Below, one piece after another: positions 1-5,343 of a stretch of DNA of 6,494 bases. Position 1 is the stretch's first letter; each line of letters starts with the position of its first letter. The stretch is from contig CAIXHI010000191.1 in the NCBI GenBank assembly GCA_903919215.1, forward strand, positions 1 through 6,494. The letters run 5' to 3'. A model generated the notes under the pieces. The model did not search any database and had not been told where the DNA came from. It saw nothing but the letters and a program-made list of their open reading frames with translations. The stretch comes from an uncultured Acidimicrobiaceae bacterium. Its GTDB lineage: Bacteria; Actinomycetota; Acidimicrobiia; Acidimicrobiales; Ilumatobacteraceae. The position numbers and the translations under genes were made by a program.

Positions 1-411
1 CAGAAGAAGGACACCGTCGAAGTTCGACTGCCCGGTCCGAACGGAAAGCTCGAAGGGTGGCTCGGGCGGCGCAGTGGCAAGTCGGACGACCAGATGTTGA
101 CCATCTCGCGAGTCGCCCGTCCTCCTTGGGGTGCGGGCACCAAGTTCGTGCTCGTGGTTCCCAACGAGGGCACCACGGAGGCCAACGAAGCTTTAGCCAT
201 GCGGTGGAACGTCGCCGAGTGGGATCTCGTCCCGCAGGTGAACATCTGGGGAGGGTGGTCGGGCGAGGCGGGCGCGATGCGACTGACGTCGTTCCTCCCG
301 CAGATGTTGATGCAGTCCCGTCAGGAATCGAACCACATCGCCATCGCCAACTTCATCGCCTACATCTCCACCCGCGGCAATGCCGCCGCGGTCGGACTCG
401 GTCTGGCCTGA
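1..411 (+). CDS. 3' end of an unrecognised protein gene (5'-truncated)
   Basis: The frame is open from base 1 to the TGA at 409-411, giving 136 residues; the true start lies upstream of the window. I do not recognise the family. The visible part starts with a charged, probably beta-rich stretch (QKKDTVEVRLPGPNGKLEGW). A hydrophobic strand follows (KFVLVVPN, about residues 49-56), then a tryptophan-rich segment containing WNVAEWDLV and NIWGGWSG, and a C-terminal section of likely helices ending in AAAVGLGLA. There is no signal peptide, obvious membrane segment or catalytic motif in this part. An internal ATG at 94 exists, but the codons before it read as ordinary protein, so I treat it as internal. 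The stop is 15 nt before the TY-Chap gene, in the same reading frame, so the two are probably co-transcribed. It is likely a component of the same system; a chaperone-like domain is possible but not shown. Confidence 0.75.
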   Translation, partial: QKKDTVEVRLPGPNGKLEGWLGRRSGKSDDQMLTISRVARPPWGAGTKFVLVVPNEGTTEANEALAMRWNVAEWDLVPQVNIWGGWSGEAGAMRLTSFLPQMLMQSRQESNHIAIANFIAYISTRGNAAAVGLGLA

Positions 412-414
412 ACG

Positions 415-420
415 AGAGGA
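415..420 (+). promoter_or_regulatory. ribosome binding site for the TY-Chap gene
   Basis: AGAGGA lies 6 nt before the GTG at 427. The upstream gene's TGA (409-411) is in the same frame and no other start codon lies between, so this site fixes the start at 427. Confidence 0.7.
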
Positions 421-426
421 CTCACC

Positions 427-1344
427 GTGCCCCGCTATCGCTTCAACTGGTCGAACCTCGACATGCGCCTTGCCCGCGCATTGCGCGATCACCTGCAACT
501 GTCCGGCGAACCGCACGAGGCGCTGCGCGCCGTGTACGGCGCCAGGCCGCGACCCGATTTTGTACGCGACACCTGGCAAGTGCTGCGCGACAGCTGGCTC
601 GCCCGCGACAAGGCGGCTGCACGGCTGACCGCCACCCGCCTTCGTCAACGAGGCGTGGGCGACGTCACGGTGCGCAACGATGTCCAGTTCCTGGGAACCG
701 TCCGCAACACCACCGGGATGCGGCAGATCGTGCTGGAGTTGTTCATCGAACACGGTGAGCAATCAGCCGACGATCGCAGCCTGGTGCGGGCCGTCTCCGT
801 GGCGACAGCCGACACGACCGACACGGCCGACACGACCGAGGATGAGCCCCACGACGAGGGACCTGACACCGACGCCGACGCCGGAGGCTCCGAGCCCGAC
901 GAGGAGGATCTCCCCGAGTCGATGCTGTTGATGATGTACCTGCTCCAGACCTTGTCCGAGGGTTTCCGCGTCGAGGTGAACGTCGACGCGGACGGCGACT
1001 TGTACGTCCAGGTAGGTAGCGCCGTCGTGTACGTCTCCGTGCTCCCCGAGCCGCTGTGCGTACGCATCTTCTCGGTGATGGTCGTCGACGTACCAGACGC
1101 ACCCGACGTCTATCAACTGATCAACAGCGTGAACTGCACCCTGCGTCTTGGGCGTCTCGTCTACGTCAACGGTGCGGTGCTGCTCGAGCACCACCTGCTG
1201 CCGATGGGCTTGAACGGCCAGGAGGTGCTCATCACCGTCGACTCCATCCTGGCCACGGCCGACCATCTGGACGATCAGATCCAGCAGCGTGTCGGCGGGC
1301 GCACCGCGCTGCTCCAGCCGGCCGAGGACGAGATCGACGTCTGA
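427..1344 (+). CDS. Two-domain protein with C-terminal YbjN/T3SS-chaperone-like (TY-Chap) domain
   Basis: The protein has 305 residues and starts at GTG 427; the in-frame TGA 18 nt upstream rules out an earlier start. Residues 1-110 form a mostly helical N-terminal domain rich in Arg and Leu (NWSNLDMRLARALRDHLQL, then a DTW/DSW helix pair), ending in two strands. Residues 127-162 are an acidic Thr/Asp/Glu hinge, presumably disordered. Residues 163-290 have the YbjN/type III secretion chaperone pattern: a helix (LPESMLLMMYLLQTL), paired strands (RVEVNVDADGDLYVQV, then AVVYVSVL), a strand RIFSVMVVDVP, a helix VYQLINSVNCTL, strands GRLVYVNGAVLLEHHLL, and a last long helix. Proteins with this fold usually bind peptides or partner proteins rather than catalyse reactions. 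There is no secretion signal or membrane segment, so it should be cytoplasmic. It overlaps the protease gene by one base (TGATG), implying coupled translation. I infer that it presents or holds substrates for that protease. The C-terminal family call is fairly secure; the N-terminal domain is not assigned. Confidence 0.8.
   Translation: MPRYRFNWSNLDMRLARALRDHLQLSGEPHEALRAVYGARPRPDFVRDTWQVLRDSWLARDKAAARLTATRLRQRGVGDVTVRNDVQFLGTVRNTTGMRQIVLELFIEHGEQSADDRSLVRAVSVATADTTDTADTTEDEPHDEGPDTDADAGGSEPDEEDLPESMLLMMYLLQTLSEGFRVEVNVDADGDLYVQVGSAVVYVSVLPEPLCVRIFSVMVVDVPDAPDVYQLINSVNCTLRLGRLVYVNGAVLLEHHLLPMGLNGQEVLITVDSILATADHLDDQIQQRVGGRTALLQPAEDEIDV
811..837 (+). repeat. 9-bp tandem repeat in the acidic hinge
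   Basis: Three 9-bp units lie head to tail: GACACGACC, GACACGGCC, GACACGACC. They differ by one base and encode DTT-DTA-DTT. The preceding nine bases (GCGACAGCC) look like a decayed fourth copy. The repeat falls in the low-complexity hinge and keeps the frame, so copy number could vary between strains and change linker length without breaking the protein. Confidence 0.7.
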
Positions 1345-2252
1345 TGGGCAACTGGAAGAACCTGGCCAAGCTCAGTGGCGAGCTCTCGGAGTTGGTGATG
1401 TCGGTGCGCAGCAGCACCGTCACCATCAGCGGTACGAACGCCGACCTCACCGGTGGCGGCAGCGGCTCTGGGTGGGTCTACGACCGCAATGGACATGTCG
1501 TCACTAACCATCACGTGATCGCCGACCTCGCCGCACCGATCCGGGTGAAGCCGTCGGGGCGCCCGGAACTGACGGGCGTGGTGGTCGGCAGCGACCCCGA
1601 CAACGACCTCGCAGTGGTGTACGTCGAGGGACTCAACGCCGAGCCGATCCCGATCCGTGAAGGGCCGGCGATGTTGGGCGAACTCTGCCTCGCACTCGGA
1701 TCACCGTTGGGCATCTTTCGCGAATCGGCCAGCCTCGGCATCGTCAGTGGTCTCTCGCGCCAGTTGCCGACGAGCAGCGGTGGTGTGATCGAGGAAGTGG
1801 TGCAGACCGACGCCTCCATCAACCCGGGAAATTCGGGCGGCCCACTGGTCGATGTCGGAGGGTTCCTGCTCGGCGTCAACGCAGCCAAACGCACCGACGG
1901 CGAGAACATCGGCTTCGCCATTTCAGGCGAGGTGGTGCGCGACGTCGTCCCCGAACTGATCCGCTTCGGCGGTGTACATCGGTCGACGATCGGCGTGTCG
2001 ATCGCGAGCACCTGGGTCAACGTTGGCGGCAGCGATCGCTCGGCCATCAGCGTCCGCAGGGTCTCTCATCCGGATTCACCGTTGCAGTCCGGTGACGTGC
2101 TGTTGCAGATCGGCACCGTGAAGATCGAGCGGCGCTACGACGTGCGCAAGGCGTTGGGCCGAGACACCGTCGGTCGAGTGCTGCAGGTCTGGGTGGAACG
2201 CGACGGCAAGACCGTCGAGCTTGCGGTTCGCGCAGATCCTCGCAACAGTTGA
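1344..2252 (+). CDS. Cytoplasmic HtrA/DegP-like trypsin-fold serine protease with C-terminal PDZ-like domain
   Basis: The protein has 302 residues. The start is the ATG at 1344, whose A is the last base of the preceding TGA; longer in-frame extension only reads through the upstream gene in the wrong frame. Residues about 20-205 form an S1C (HtrA-type) protease domain. The inferred triad is His57 in TNHHVI, Asp88 in DPDNDLAVV and Ser164 in NPGNSGGP. Other HtrA hallmarks are GSGWVYDRNGHVVTN, LGSPLGIF, LGIVSGLSR and QTDASINPG. Residues about 212-297 look like one PDZ domain (STIGVSI, SPLQSGDVLLQIG, VRKALG, VWVERDGKTVEL). Most HtrA proteins are exported or membrane-anchored. This one starts with MGNWKNLAKLSGELSEL, has no hydrophobic signal or anchor, and should act in the cytoplasm. 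It lies between two TY-Chap-containing genes, so its substrates are plausibly chosen by those partners. The protease call is secure; the physiological target is unknown. Confidence 0.93.
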   Translation: MGNWKNLAKLSGELSELVMSVRSSTVTISGTNADLTGGGSGSGWVYDRNGHVVTNHHVIADLAAPIRVKPSGRPELTGVVVGSDPDNDLAVVYVEGLNAEPIPIREGPAMLGELCLALGSPLGIFRESASLGIVSGLSRQLPTSSGGVIEEVVQTDASINPGNSGGPLVDVGGFLLGVNAAKRTDGENIGFAISGEVVRDVVPELIRFGGVHRSTIGVSIASTWVNVGGSDRSAISVRRVSHPDSPLQSGDVLLQIGTVKIERRYDVRKALGRDTVGRVLQVWVERDGKTVELAVRADPRNS

Positions 2253-2257
2253 AAGGA
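2251..2257 (+). promoter_or_regulatory. ribosome binding site for the clamp-like/TY-Chap/DUF3293 gene
   Basis: GAAAGGA lies 5 nt before the GTG at 2263. It decides the start against an in-frame TTG at 2221, which lies inside the protease gene and has no comparable site. Confidence 0.7.
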
Positions 2258-2262
2258 CACTC

Positions 2263-3846
2263 GTGGACAGCTGGATTGAAATCCCTCTTGATGAATGGGA
2301 AGCGGCGCAGAGACTGCTCCCGCTGATCACCGTCGACGAACGCGCGCCGCTCGGTCAGGTTCGGCTCACGAGCAACGGTTCGTCCAGATATTGGACGGCC
2401 ACCGACAGTGTCCGAGCTGCGGTGATTCCGGGCGGGGCCGACACCAGCGATTACTCCATCGGGATCTCCCCGAACATCGTGCGGTTCTCCACCATCGCCG
2501 GCGGCACAGCGGACGGGGCCAGGCTTGTCGCAAGAGAAGCCAACGGCCAGCAACAGTTCGGCGTCACAGGCCCGGGTGGCTCGCTGTGGCTTGATGACAT
2601 GGGCCACGACTTCCCGGACGTGCTGCGCTCCGTGCCCGCCGACGACAGGATCGAGGGTCGGGCGACAGTGGTGGCTCGCGAGTTCCACCAGCTGCTGCAC
2701 GCCGCACAGGAGTACCGCGAGGTCAACGAGGACGACCCGGCGTACTTCCCCGCCGAGTTCTGGCTCGGCGTGAAGGACGGCGCAGTCCGTGTGAACGTGT
2801 TCTGGCCCAACTGCGGGGGCACCTTCTACGAGCTGGTGGCGGGCGACTGCACCGGGCAGGTCGCTGTCCGGATCAACCCGAGCTACCTGCGTTCACTCAT
2901 CGAGCTCTTCGGCCCGACAGACGAGTTGCAACTGCGCATTCCACGCTTCGTTAGCGAACCCATCACGCTCTCGAACGGCGAGACCACCGCGTTGCTCATG
3001 CCGATCCAACAAGAGTCCGAAATCCTCAGGGCGAAGGTCGAGTCGCTGATCAAAGAAGTCTGCGGACCGCTCGCTGTGATCCGGGATGACGACGACGACT
3101 ATCCATTGCAGCGGCGTTCGACGCACCTCTTCGCCAGGATATTGTTCGACGCCGACCCTGCCACCCTGCAAGTGTTCGCCGTCGTGTTGCACAGCATTGA
3201 GCCGACACCAGATGTGCTGGCCGAGCTGAACGACCTGAATGCGAACATGACCTACGCCCGCCTGTTCCATGTGGATGGTCAGGTGCTGGCCGAGGTCGAT
3301 CTGGCGGCTGAAACGCTCGACGCACACGAGCTCCGCACGGCGATCCGTCGCATCCGCGAAGTAGCGGAGGACATCATTCCCACATTGTCCGCAGTGCACG
3401 GTGGGGCGATCTTCGAAGACCCAGCAGCGGTTCGGCTCAGCCAGTACCGGGCCGCGATCATCGAGGCGGAGGTCACTCCCGGCCGGATGACAGCGATCAA
3501 CGGACCCGAGGCGCCAGCGGCGTGGCCGTTCCCTGGACCAGTGCACGTGATCACCGGCTGGAACCCGCAGGGTGTAGCGCTCAGCGACAGCGTGCAGCAG
3601 GACATCAACCTGCGTATCGCGGAGGACATCGTCCGCTACCACGGCAGGTTCGTACACGGCCAGGGCCGCTCACCCGATGGTGAGCACACCGAGCCGAGTC
3701 TCATTGCCTGGGGCATCGATCGAGACGATGCCGTGACCATGGGGCAGCGGGCGAACCAGGACTCGATCTTCGAGATCGACGAGTCAGAGGTACGGCTGAT
3801 CTCTTGTGTCGACTCGCAGATCGAAGCGTGGCCCCGCCTGTCCTGA
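2263..3846 (+). CDS. Multidomain protein: sliding-clamp-like N-terminal half, TY-Chap-like domain, C-terminal DUF3293
   Basis: The protein has 527 residues. GTG 2263 is chosen because GAAAGGA sits 5 nt upstream, only 10 nt after the protease stop. Residues 1-125 resemble a DNA polymerase III beta-clamp domain: a helix (LDEWEAAQRLLPLI), strands, TATDSVRAAV where clamps have TATDLE-like sequence, and GHDFPDV matching the clamp EDFP motif. Residues 130-250 look like a second clamp-type domain (VVAREFHQLL, VAVRINPSYLRSLIELFG, PITLSNGETTALLMPIQ); the last resembles the C-terminal MPVR end of DnaN. Residues about 281-380 have the TY-Chap pattern (LFARILFDAD, LQVFAVVLHSI, LNDLNANMTYARLFHVDG, VLAEVDL and a long helix). 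Residues about 425-515 match DUF3293 (HVITGWNPQG, LSDSVQQDINLRIAEDI, SPDGEHTEPSLIAWGID, QRANQDSIFEID). An acidic run DDDDD (276-280 minus flanks) separates the clamp and chaperone parts. No signal peptide or membrane segment is seen. It may tether the chaperone/protease to DNA or a replisome-like partner. Confidence is high for a gene, good for DUF3293 and TY-Chap, moderate for the clamp. Confidence 0.85.
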   Translation: MDSWIEIPLDEWEAAQRLLPLITVDERAPLGQVRLTSNGSSRYWTATDSVRAAVIPGGADTSDYSIGISPNIVRFSTIAGGTADGARLVAREANGQQQFGVTGPGGSLWLDDMGHDFPDVLRSVPADDRIEGRATVVAREFHQLLHAAQEYREVNEDDPAYFPAEFWLGVKDGAVRVNVFWPNCGGTFYELVAGDCTGQVAVRINPSYLRSLIELFGPTDELQLRIPRFVSEPITLSNGETTALLMPIQQESEILRAKVESLIKEVCGPLAVIRDDDDDYPLQRRSTHLFARILFDADPATLQVFAVVLHSIEPTPDVLAELNDLNANMTYARLFHVDGQVLAEVDLAAETLDAHELRTAIRRIREVAEDIIPTLSAVHGGAIFEDPAAVRLSQYRAAIIEAEVTPGRMTAINGPEAPAAWPFPGPVHVITGWNPQGVALSDSVQQDINLRIAEDIVRYHGRFVHGQGRSPDGEHTEPSLIAWGIDRDDAVTMGQRANQDSIFEIDESEVRLISCVDSQIEAWPRLS

Positions 3847-4065
3847 TGCTGCTGGTCGGCACGAGATACGCGTCCCTGGCGGCGGTACTCATGGCGTCGT
3901 AGCCGTATTTGACGTCGGCCCGGCGATGGATCCGAGTTGCAATGCAACCTCCGTGATGTCGTTTGCTTCACAGTAGGAACGCACGAACAGAGGCCAGAGG
4001 TGACCCTGCTAGAGGGCGATTTCCGGTATATCGACACAGGTCTGTCCCACCGGTAACGTCCGACT
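3847..4065. other. 219-bp intergenic region between the two operons
   Basis: No convincing gene is present on either strand. The region contains the 13-bp inverted repeat at 3936-3948 and, at its right end, the promoter proposed for the downstream operon. I looked for a strong GC hairpin followed by a T-run after the stop at 3846 and did not find one, so the end of the first transcript is unclear. Confidence 0.6.
3936..3948. repeat. 13-bp inverted repeat, possible operator
   Basis: GTTGCAATGCAAC is a perfect inverted repeat: GTTGCA, one central A, TGCAAC. It lies about 83 bp upstream of the proposed -35 element of the yhaO-type operon. Such a short, near-contiguous palindrome is more like a dimeric repressor or activator site than an RNA hairpin, because it leaves no loop. 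No regulator gene is adjacent, so its role is inferred only. Confidence 0.4.
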
Positions 4066-4066
4066 G
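4031..4066 (+). promoter_or_regulatory. Candidate promoter giving a leaderless yhaO-type mRNA
   Basis: TCGACA (4031-4036) matches five of six bases of the -35 consensus TTGACA. TAACGT (4054-4059) fits the actinobacterial -10 pattern TANNNT. The spacer is 17 bp. The usual distance from -10 to transcript start puts the first base at about 4066, the G of the GTG start codon. No Shine-Dalgarno sequence precedes that GTG, which agrees with a leaderless transcript. Confidence 0.55.
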
Positions 4067-5343
4067 TGACTGTTGATCAGATCGGGACCGTTGTTCATGC
4101 TGCCGATCTGCATCTCGGGGCACCGCTGGATTCGCTCGGCACCCGTATCGACGCCGCCAAGGCGCAGCGACTGCGTGACTTGTCGCTTGGTGCGTTCGAG
4201 AACCTGATCGATCTGGTCTGCGACCGGCAGGCCAGTGCGTTGGTGTTGGCGGGCGATGTGTACGACGGGGCGCAGCGTGAGGTGAGTGCCCAGTTGCGGT
4301 TCGCACGGGGGATGGGTCGGCTGAACGACCTGGGCATTCCTGTGTTCATCGCCCACGGGAACCACGACCCGATCGTTGCCAACTATCGGCCGGCGAAAGA
4401 CTTACCGGGCAACGTGACGGTGTTCGGTCCGAAGGTAGTGCAGGTGCACGATGTGGCGTTGGCGAATGGCAGCCCGTTACACATCGCCGGCATCAGCTTC
4501 GAGGTCGAGCACGAACTCCACAATCTTGCGCAGCGGTTCGCGTCGCTGCCGGTCGCACCCGAGCGGTGCATCGGCGTGTTGCACGCGAACCTCGAAGGGC
4601 TCAGCGGGCACGACCCGTATGCACCGTGCAGCCCCAGCGACCTCGAGTTGGCGCCGGTGGCCTATTGGGCGCTCGGGCATGTGCACCTGCGTACGGTCGG
4701 CAACTTCGGGCCCAACCGTTGGTACGCCTACTCGGGCAACTTGCAGGGTCGCAGTTCCAAGCCCGCCGAGTGCGGGGCCAAGGGTGCGTTGGTGGTGCCG
4801 ATCACGGCAGTCGGTGTTGGTGAACCTGAGTTCGTGGCGTGCGACACCGTGCGGTTCGTGCGCCTCGATGTTGAGGTGAGTGCAGCGGCGACGATCGGCG
4901 ATGCGCTCGAGCTGCTGGAGACACCGCTCGGCGCGGCCGTGGTCGGCGCCGAGGGACGGCCCCTCGTCGCTCGTGTGCGTTTCACCGGTGCCACTGCGGC
5001 GCATGCCGCCATTTCGGGCGAGGCGGCGAAGCTCACCGAGTTGGCGCGTGATCACCTCGGAGGTGTGCTGGGTGACGGTGAGTTGTTGAAGGTGGAGGAC
5101 GCGACTCGACCGGCGATCGATCGGACCCAGTTGTTGGCACGAGGCGACTTGCTGTCGGCGTTGCTGGAGCGACTTGATGCGCTCGCCGGTGATGACACGT
5201 CGCTGGTCGACTTGGTGCGCGACGACCTGGACGCGAAGACGTTGAAGTTGCTCGACACGTTGAGCGGCCGCGACGAGTCGGTGAGGGCGTCGTTACTTGC
5301 GGGTGTCGAACAGTTGCTGCTGACGAGGATGGCCGACCAATGA
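4066..5343 (+). CDS. yhaO: YhaO-type DNA exonuclease subunit (calcineurin-like metallophosphoesterase, SbcD/Mre11-like)
   Basis: The protein has 425 residues. An in-frame TAA at 4054-4056 leaves GTG 4066 as the first possible start, and the first core strand (GTVVHAADLHLG) begins only seven residues later, so the start is firm. The two-metal phosphoesterase motifs are all present: D14-L-H16, GD at 63-64, GNHD at 98-101, H173 in VLHANLEG, and GHVH at 204-207. The spacing and the context SGHDPYAPCSPSDLE and SGNLQGR are characteristic of the YhaO branch rather than classical SbcD. Residues about 260-425 form the C-terminal capping and partner-binding region, rich in Leu and Ala helices. By family knowledge it is a manganese-dependent nuclease that processes DNA ends with its ATPase partner in the cytoplasm. 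It overlaps the YhaN-type gene by 4 nt (ATGA), so the two subunits are translationally coupled. The family call is secure; substrate preference is not visible. Confidence 0.93.
   Translation: MTVDQIGTVVHAADLHLGAPLDSLGTRIDAAKAQRLRDLSLGAFENLIDLVCDRQASALVLAGDVYDGAQREVSAQLRFARGMGRLNDLGIPVFIAHGNHDPIVANYRPAKDLPGNVTVFGPKVVQVHDVALANGSPLHIAGISFEVEHELHNLAQRFASLPVAPERCIGVLHANLEGLSGHDPYAPCSPSDLELAPVAYWALGHVHLRTVGNFGPNRWYAYSGNLQGRSSKPAECGAKGALVVPITAVGVGEPEFVACDTVRFVRLDVEVSAAATIGDALELLETPLGAAVVGAEGRPLVARVRFTGATAAHAAISGEAAKLTELARDHLGGVLGDGELLKVEDATRPAIDRTQLLARGDLLSALLERLDALAGDDTSLVDLVRDDLDAKTLKLLDTLSGRDESVRASLLAGVEQLLLTRMADQ
5325..5329 (+). promoter_or_regulatory. ribosome binding site for the yhaN-type gene
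   Basis: GAGGA lies inside the end of the yhaO-type gene, 10 nt before the ATG at 5340. The spacing is slightly long, but together with the ATGA overlap it supports reinitiation at 5340 rather than at the next in-frame ATG (5355). Confidence 0.5.

Noticed and set aside
57..758. + strand open frame of 233 codons in another frame
   Set aside because: It crosses the boundary between two better-supported genes, is Arg/His rich and low in protein-like character.
1056..1343. N-terminal extension of the protease from an ATG at 1056
   Set aside because: The extension reads through the TY-Chap gene in another frame with Arg-rich nonsense-like sequence; the protease family begins naturally at ATG 1344.
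2221..2262. TTG start 14 codons earlier for the multidomain gene
   Set aside because: It lies within the protease coding region and lacks a ribosome binding site, whereas GTG 2263 has GAAAGGA at a 5-nt spacing.
2047..3657. Two - strand open frames (2047-2700 and 2893-3657)
   Set aside because: Both are antisense to the multidomain gene, which has recognisable domains, a good ribosome binding site and operon spacing. The antisense translations show no family features.
3701..3892. - strand open frame of 63 codons with an upstream extension reading VKYGYDAMSTAARDAYLV
   Set aside because: The first part looks protein-like and made me consider a gene remnant, but the rest is Arg/Ser-rich antisense of the multidomain gene and no ribosome binding site or family is evident.
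4027..4032. TATATC as a -10 element
   Set aside because: No -35-like hexamer lies at a suitable distance upstream; the TCGACA/TAACGT pair is better spaced and explains the missing Shine-Dalgarno sequence.
3847..4065. tRNA, small RNA or intrinsic terminator in the intergenic region
   Set aside because: No tRNA T-loop motif or cloverleaf arms were seen, and no GC-rich stem followed by a T-run. Only short stems of three or four bp occur besides the 13-bp palindrome.
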